Of a DNA stretch of 64,000 nt, positions 61,257 through 64,000 are shown piece by piece (within the stretch, counting starts at the first letter, position 1; each line of letters starts with the position of its first letter). Location: assembly GCA_019359435.1 (NCBI GenBank), contig JAHHHI010000070.1:1-64000 (forward strand), in the 5' to 3' direction. The DNA is from Kaiparowitsia implicata GSE-PSE-MK54-09C. GTDB taxonomy: Bacteria > Cyanobacteriota > Cyanobacteriia > Elainellales > Elainellaceae. A model generated the notes under the pieces. The model had not been told where the DNA came from and did no database searches. It saw only the letters and a program-made list of their open reading frames with translations. The translations under genes were made by a program, and so were the position numbers.

Positions 61257-61740
61257 AGTCTTAGTGCAACATGTGATGCACGTTCGGTGAAACCCCAATA
61301 ATTTTAAGTAATGTAACTCTCTAAATTGAGAGCGATCGCCCTCTAAATTTGCCAGACTGCTGCACCCGATAGCAGTGGGGTAAAGCCCTGAAATTAAGCA
61401 CCAGACCAGTTAGATAACAGGCTTGCAATCTCCTCCTAAATCCCTCGTCAAGGCTGGTTAGAGTTCTCTAGATTTCAGCAAGGGGATCAGCAAGATTTCC
61501 CTCATTCCGAGCAAGAATCTGTAGAAGCCGGAAATCGCTGAACGCCTTGCATACAGGCTGCTTCAGTTTTTTCTATGTCCAAATGTATATAGAACGTTGG
61601 ACACATCTCTCCCCCTTGATGGATGCTCCTGCTCTAGCGCTTTTGTAAGATTCACACAGTCTAAATCATCGACCGCTAATGAATGTGCGATCGCTGAGAT
61701 GCACTAACTTAACGTGTTTTAGATATTTGCGTTCGGAGTA
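61257..61740. other. Gene-free stretch before the Psb35-like gene
   Basis: About 480 bases without a gene. A+T-rich pieces alternate with a HIP1 site, and TTTCCCTCATTCCGAGCAAG-type sequence lacks symmetry. The promoter of the small photosystem-related gene must lie near 61650-61740. Confidence 0.35.
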
Positions 61741-61746
61741 ATTGCG

Positions 61747-61947
61747 ATGATTCGTTATTCAGTCTTAATGGTTGAACCTGCTGTGGATGCAGTTCAAGGG
61801 GGAGCATCGAGCGTCTTAATGCTCGTTATTGGAGTTGGTTTTGTTGCTGCAGTGGTGTTAGGTTCTATTGCTTGGTATAACTCGAAGCGACCTGCAGGTT
61901 GGGAGGGCAAAGAGCGCCCGGATATCGTTCCCAAAGTCGATAAGTAA
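61747..61947 (+). CDS. Psb35-like small membrane protein
   Basis: A 66-residue protein with one membrane helix (SVLMLVIGVGFVAAVVLGSIAWY, about 22-44) and the tail NSKRPAGWEGKERPDIVPKV. I recall this tail from Psb35 (Ssl2148 in Synechocystis), a small photosystem II factor that stabilises the CP47 assembly module together with high-light-inducible proteins. The identification rests on memory of the tail and needs checking. GGAG lies 8 bases before the ATG. A hairpin follows the stop codon. Confidence 0.55.
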   Translation: MIRYSVLMVEPAVDAVQGGASSVLMLVIGVGFVAAVVLGSIAWYNSKRPAGWEGKERPDIVPKVDK

Positions 61948-61985
61948 GCACAGTGTTATCTAAAGTTGAGACGAGCTTCTGAAAC

Positions 61986-62020
61986 GTTGATGCAGCGCTC
62001 CATTGCATCAACACTTTAAG
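61986..62020 (+). terminator. Possible terminator of the Psb35-like gene
   Basis: GTTGATGCA and TGCATCAAC make a perfect 9-bp stem with a 9-base loop, about 40 bases after the stop. ACTTTAAGCTT follows, with only a short T-run. Confidence 0.45.
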
Positions 62021-62053
62021 CTTATGTTGTATCAGTTTACGAGGATAAAATTC

Positions 62054-62398
62054 ATGAGTAACGACCGTAGCATTGACCGCGATACCTATGATCGCGGCAT
62101 TGTCCCTGCTGAAACCGCTGCGCGCAAAGAGCGCGAAGGCGAAAACTATAAGAAAGAGCCTGATGGCGATGCCAGCATGGATACGACAGCGGGCTCAACC
62201 GTAGACGGCGAAGGGTTGGCTAACAACTACGCCATTGAGCCTGAGATGTATTATGAGACGCCTGGCGACTTGCGACAGAAAGAGGCTGCAGAAGCCGCTG
62301 AGCGCAAGGCTGAACAGGCAGAAGTGAATGACACTGACGAGGATGGAAAGCTAACGAACCAGGAAGATGATCGCTCCAAGGGCCCAGGAATCATCTAG
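62054..62398 (+). CDS. Acidic hydrophilic hypothetical protein
   Basis: A 114-residue, very hydrophilic protein rich in Glu, Asp and Lys, with no hydrophobic core; it is likely disordered or a stress-type protein. Recognisable stretches are DRDTYDRGIVPAETAARKER, STVDGEGLANNYAIEPEMYY and ETPGDLRQKEA, followed by a coiled-coil-like AAEAAERKAEQAE. GAGG lies 9 bases before the ATG at 62054. I do not know the family. Confidence 0.65.
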   Translation: MSNDRSIDRDTYDRGIVPAETAARKEREGENYKKEPDGDASMDTTAGSTVDGEGLANNYAIEPEMYYETPGDLRQKEAAEAAERKAEQAEVNDTDEDGKLTNQEDDRSKGPGII

Positions 62399-62539
62399 CT
62401 GGTCGCTTACAGCCTATACCTTAACTCAAGGGCGATCGCCCTTTGACTCCGCTTCTATTTCGGTCACATTTGTGACACATTGGGCTTTGTACAAGGCGTA
62501 CAAAGCCTAATTTTTTTAGCTAACTGGCTGGCTAGATTA

Positions 62540-63244
62540 ATGATCATCACGCGAATGGCCCATCACTTTCCCGATGCGGTATTTTTTGCCGAAACGGTGC
62601 ATCGACAGGTCGCGCTCACCATTGATGATGCGCCGACTCAGACCGTAGATGGGGCCTCTACCTGCGATATTTTGGGGGCGATCGCCCACCATAACCAAAC
62701 GGTGCCAGATGGCGATCGGGTCCAAGCCACCTTTTTTGTCTTAGGGCAGCACCTAGAGGCACAGCCCCATCTGCTCGCAGAACTGCTGGCCCAGGGGCAT
62801 GAAATCGGCAACCACGGCTGGTCAGATCTCAAGGATGTGCGGCTGTCTGCCCCGCGCTTTGCCCAACGATTGCAGCAGACACACCAGCGCATTCTGCAGC
62901 ACGTCTCTACGCCGCTGCGCTGGTATCGCCCTAGCTATGGTGTCTACAGGCCATCCATGGTGAGGGCGCTTTGGCAAATGCCGGGATACCATCCCCAGTT
63001 TGTGCTGGCGTCGATGCTGCCGCTAGATGTGCGGCGAATGACTCAACATCCCCGCTTTACGGCAGCCTATCTGGCGCGGTGTGCCTTTCCTGGTGCCATC
63101 TTGCTGCTGCACGATGGCACGAGCGATCGCGCCCGCCACACCGCGCAAACCTTGCGTCTGCTGTTGCCCGCCTTGCACCAACAGGGCTATCGCATCACTA
63201 CTCTGTCAGCACTGATGTTCCCCGTGCGTCACAACCCTGGCTAG
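62540..63244 (+). CDS. Polysaccharide deacetylase family protein
   Basis: A 234-residue NodB-type deacetylase. Motif 1 is VALTIDDAP (the catalytic and metal Asp pair), motif 2 is HEIGNHGWSDL (the HxxxxH-type metal site is altered to HEIGNHG), motif 3 is RWYRPSYGVYRP, and LLLHDGTSDR lies near the end. The family removes acetyl groups from chitin, peptidoglycan or polysaccharides. There is no certain signal peptide. The frame is open to a TTG at 62480, which would add a hydrophobic stretch; I prefer the ATG at 62540. Confidence 0.85.
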   Translation: MIITRMAHHFPDAVFFAETVHRQVALTIDDAPTQTVDGASTCDILGAIAHHNQTVPDGDRVQATFFVLGQHLEAQPHLLAELLAQGHEIGNHGWSDLKDVRLSAPRFAQRLQQTHQRILQHVSTPLRWYRPSYGVYRPSMVRALWQMPGYHPQFVLASMLPLDVRRMTQHPRFTAAYLARCAFPGAILLLHDGTSDRARHTAQTLRLLLPALHQQGYRITTLSALMFPVRHNPG

Positions 63245-63328
63245 TCTCAATCCGGGTTAGGACGGATTTGGGGCACTGCGCGAGGCGCACGACACGTTAA
63301 GGGTTTGAGCTTACCCTAAACTCAGGTT
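63245..63328. repeat. Member of repeat family B (reverse orientation)
   Basis: Read on the minus strand this begins AACCTGAGTTTAGGGTAAGC and CTCAAACCCTTAACGTGTCG, then TGCCCCAAATCCGTCCTAAC, ending near CCCGGATTGAGAC. It keeps the outer ends and one central hairpin of the 126-bp family B elements but lacks the second palindrome. It directly follows the deacetylase stop codon. Confidence 0.6.
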
Positions 63329-63516
63329 GGCCCCTGTGGCGAGCCGTCAACGACGAGGGCGTAACCCTTATGGCAAAGCGGTTGCAGGGGGGTGGTGATC
63401 GCAATAAAAGCTTAAAAAACCTGCCTGTAGCCCACAGATCCTGTATGGTGCGAATAGCTTGGATAGGCTGACCTGCTTGCCAGTTCGGCGCTGTCCTTCT
63501 CTGCTGGAGCATGTCT

Positions 63517-64000
63517 ATGACGCCAATCCGCATTTCCCCTGGCCCCGGTCAAGAGTCTGTTTGGGATTATCCCCGTCCGCCTCGCTTAGAAGACACGCCC
63601 CGACGGATTCAAATTATCTTTAACGGCGAAACCATTGCCGACACAACCCGCGCCAAGCGCGTTCTCGAAACTAGCCATCCCCCGACTTATTACTTGCCGC
63701 CAGACGATGTTTGCATGACGTTTCTCAGCCGCACAAGCCGAAGCAGCTTTTGCGAGTGGAAGGGAATAGCCGCTTACTACACGCTAACGGTGGGCGATCG
63801 CACACTGCCCGATATCGCCTGGGGCTACCCTGACCCCACTCCCAGCTTTTCCGCACTCAAAGATCATCTCGCATTTTATGCTGCCCCTATGGATCGGTGC
63901 TCGGTCGATGGTGAGTTGGTTACGCCCCAACCCGGTGGTTTCTATGGCGGCTGGGTTACGCCAGATATTGTAGGCCCGTTCAAGGGTGAGCCTGGCACCT
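63517..64000 (+). CDS. DUF427 domain protein (cut by window edge)
   Basis: The open frame runs from an ATG at 63517, with GGAG 8 bases upstream, to the window end. It has 161 visible residues. The DUF427 pattern is clear: RRIQIIFNGETIADTTRAKRVLETSHPPTYYLP (about 30-62), SFCEWKGIAAYYTLTVGD, AFYAAPMDRCSVDGELV and a PGGFYGGWVTPDIVGPFKG end. The family has a small beta-tent fold and unknown function. The 3' end may lie only a few residues outside. Confidence 0.88.
   Translation, partial: MTPIRISPGPGQESVWDYPRPPRLEDTPRRIQIIFNGETIADTTRAKRVLETSHPPTYYLPPDDVCMTFLSRTSRSSFCEWKGIAAYYTLTVGDRTLPDIAWGYPDPTPSFSALKDHLAFYAAPMDRCSVDGELVTPQPGGFYGGWVTPDIVGPFKGEPGT

Overview
The window looks like chromosomal DNA of a cyanobacterium. 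The HIP1 palindrome GCGATCGC is very frequent, and several genes are cyanobacterium-specific: psaD (photosystem I), a RuBisCO accumulation factor 1 gene, a CemA/PcxA proton-extrusion protein, the fused panC-cmk gene and a mntCAB-type manganese transporter. psaD lies next to trpE, as in Synechocystis. I cannot assign a genus from sequence alone.

Layout. 0-4 kb: the tail of an IS110-type transposase, then metF-ribD and trpS on the minus strand. 4-13.4 kb: small conserved genes, a Ser/Pro-rich membrane-anchored protein, raf1, a flavin-binding-type protein, a TPR protein, a SufA/ErpA-type Fe-S carrier, a large cyanobacterial protein of unknown function, and psaD with an unusual leader. 13.7-24.2 kb: trpE, a GT39-like membrane glycosyltransferase, a bestrophin, an ABC-2 permease, an AEC transporter overlapping a P-loop helicase-like protein, and pcxA. 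24.3-32.1 kb: a Nudix hydrolase, a Npun_F0494-like gene, cobQ, cysC, sfsA, panC-cmk and a DUF362 gene. 32.1-35.3 kb: manganese uptake, with mntC divergent from mntAB. 35.6-41.8 kb: an FMN-binding-type protein with a decayed paralogue nearby, a TetR/hydrolase/GNAT group of different base composition, a TauE/SafE exporter, and a duplicated small-gene module with ribbon-helix-helix proteins. 42-46.4 kb: a secreted small protein, a saccharopine-dehydrogenase-like reductase, an SDR and a small membrane protein. 46.4-54.7 kb: an accessory region with IS5 and IS982 remnants, a rhodanese-rhodanese-DUF302 protein, two related AraC-type regulators (one decayed), a methanethiol S-methyltransferase-like gene, broken DUF1326 and SDR pieces and a broken peptide ABC transporter. 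54.9-64 kb: MAPEG, YajQ and BON-like genes, a three-gene envelope cluster, an orphan sugar-ABC permease, a Psb35-like small protein, a polysaccharide deacetylase and the start of a DUF427 gene.

Non-coding structure is rich. At least three fixed-length, inverted-repeat-ended (MITE-like) families have copies tens of kilobases apart: 131 bp, about 126 bp with two large palindromes, and about 112 bp. A fourth, looser G+C-rich repeat family recurs four times, and there are five short tandem-repeat tracts. One MITE family shares its terminal sequence with the IS5-type remnant. The most interesting regulatory signal is a 21-bp motif, identical at 20 positions, found in both divergent intergenic regions next to the two AraC-type genes. 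One motif faces the rhodanese gene and the other the mddA-like gene, which suggests a small sulfur-compound regulon.

All gene names rest on reading motifs by eye. No database search was run.
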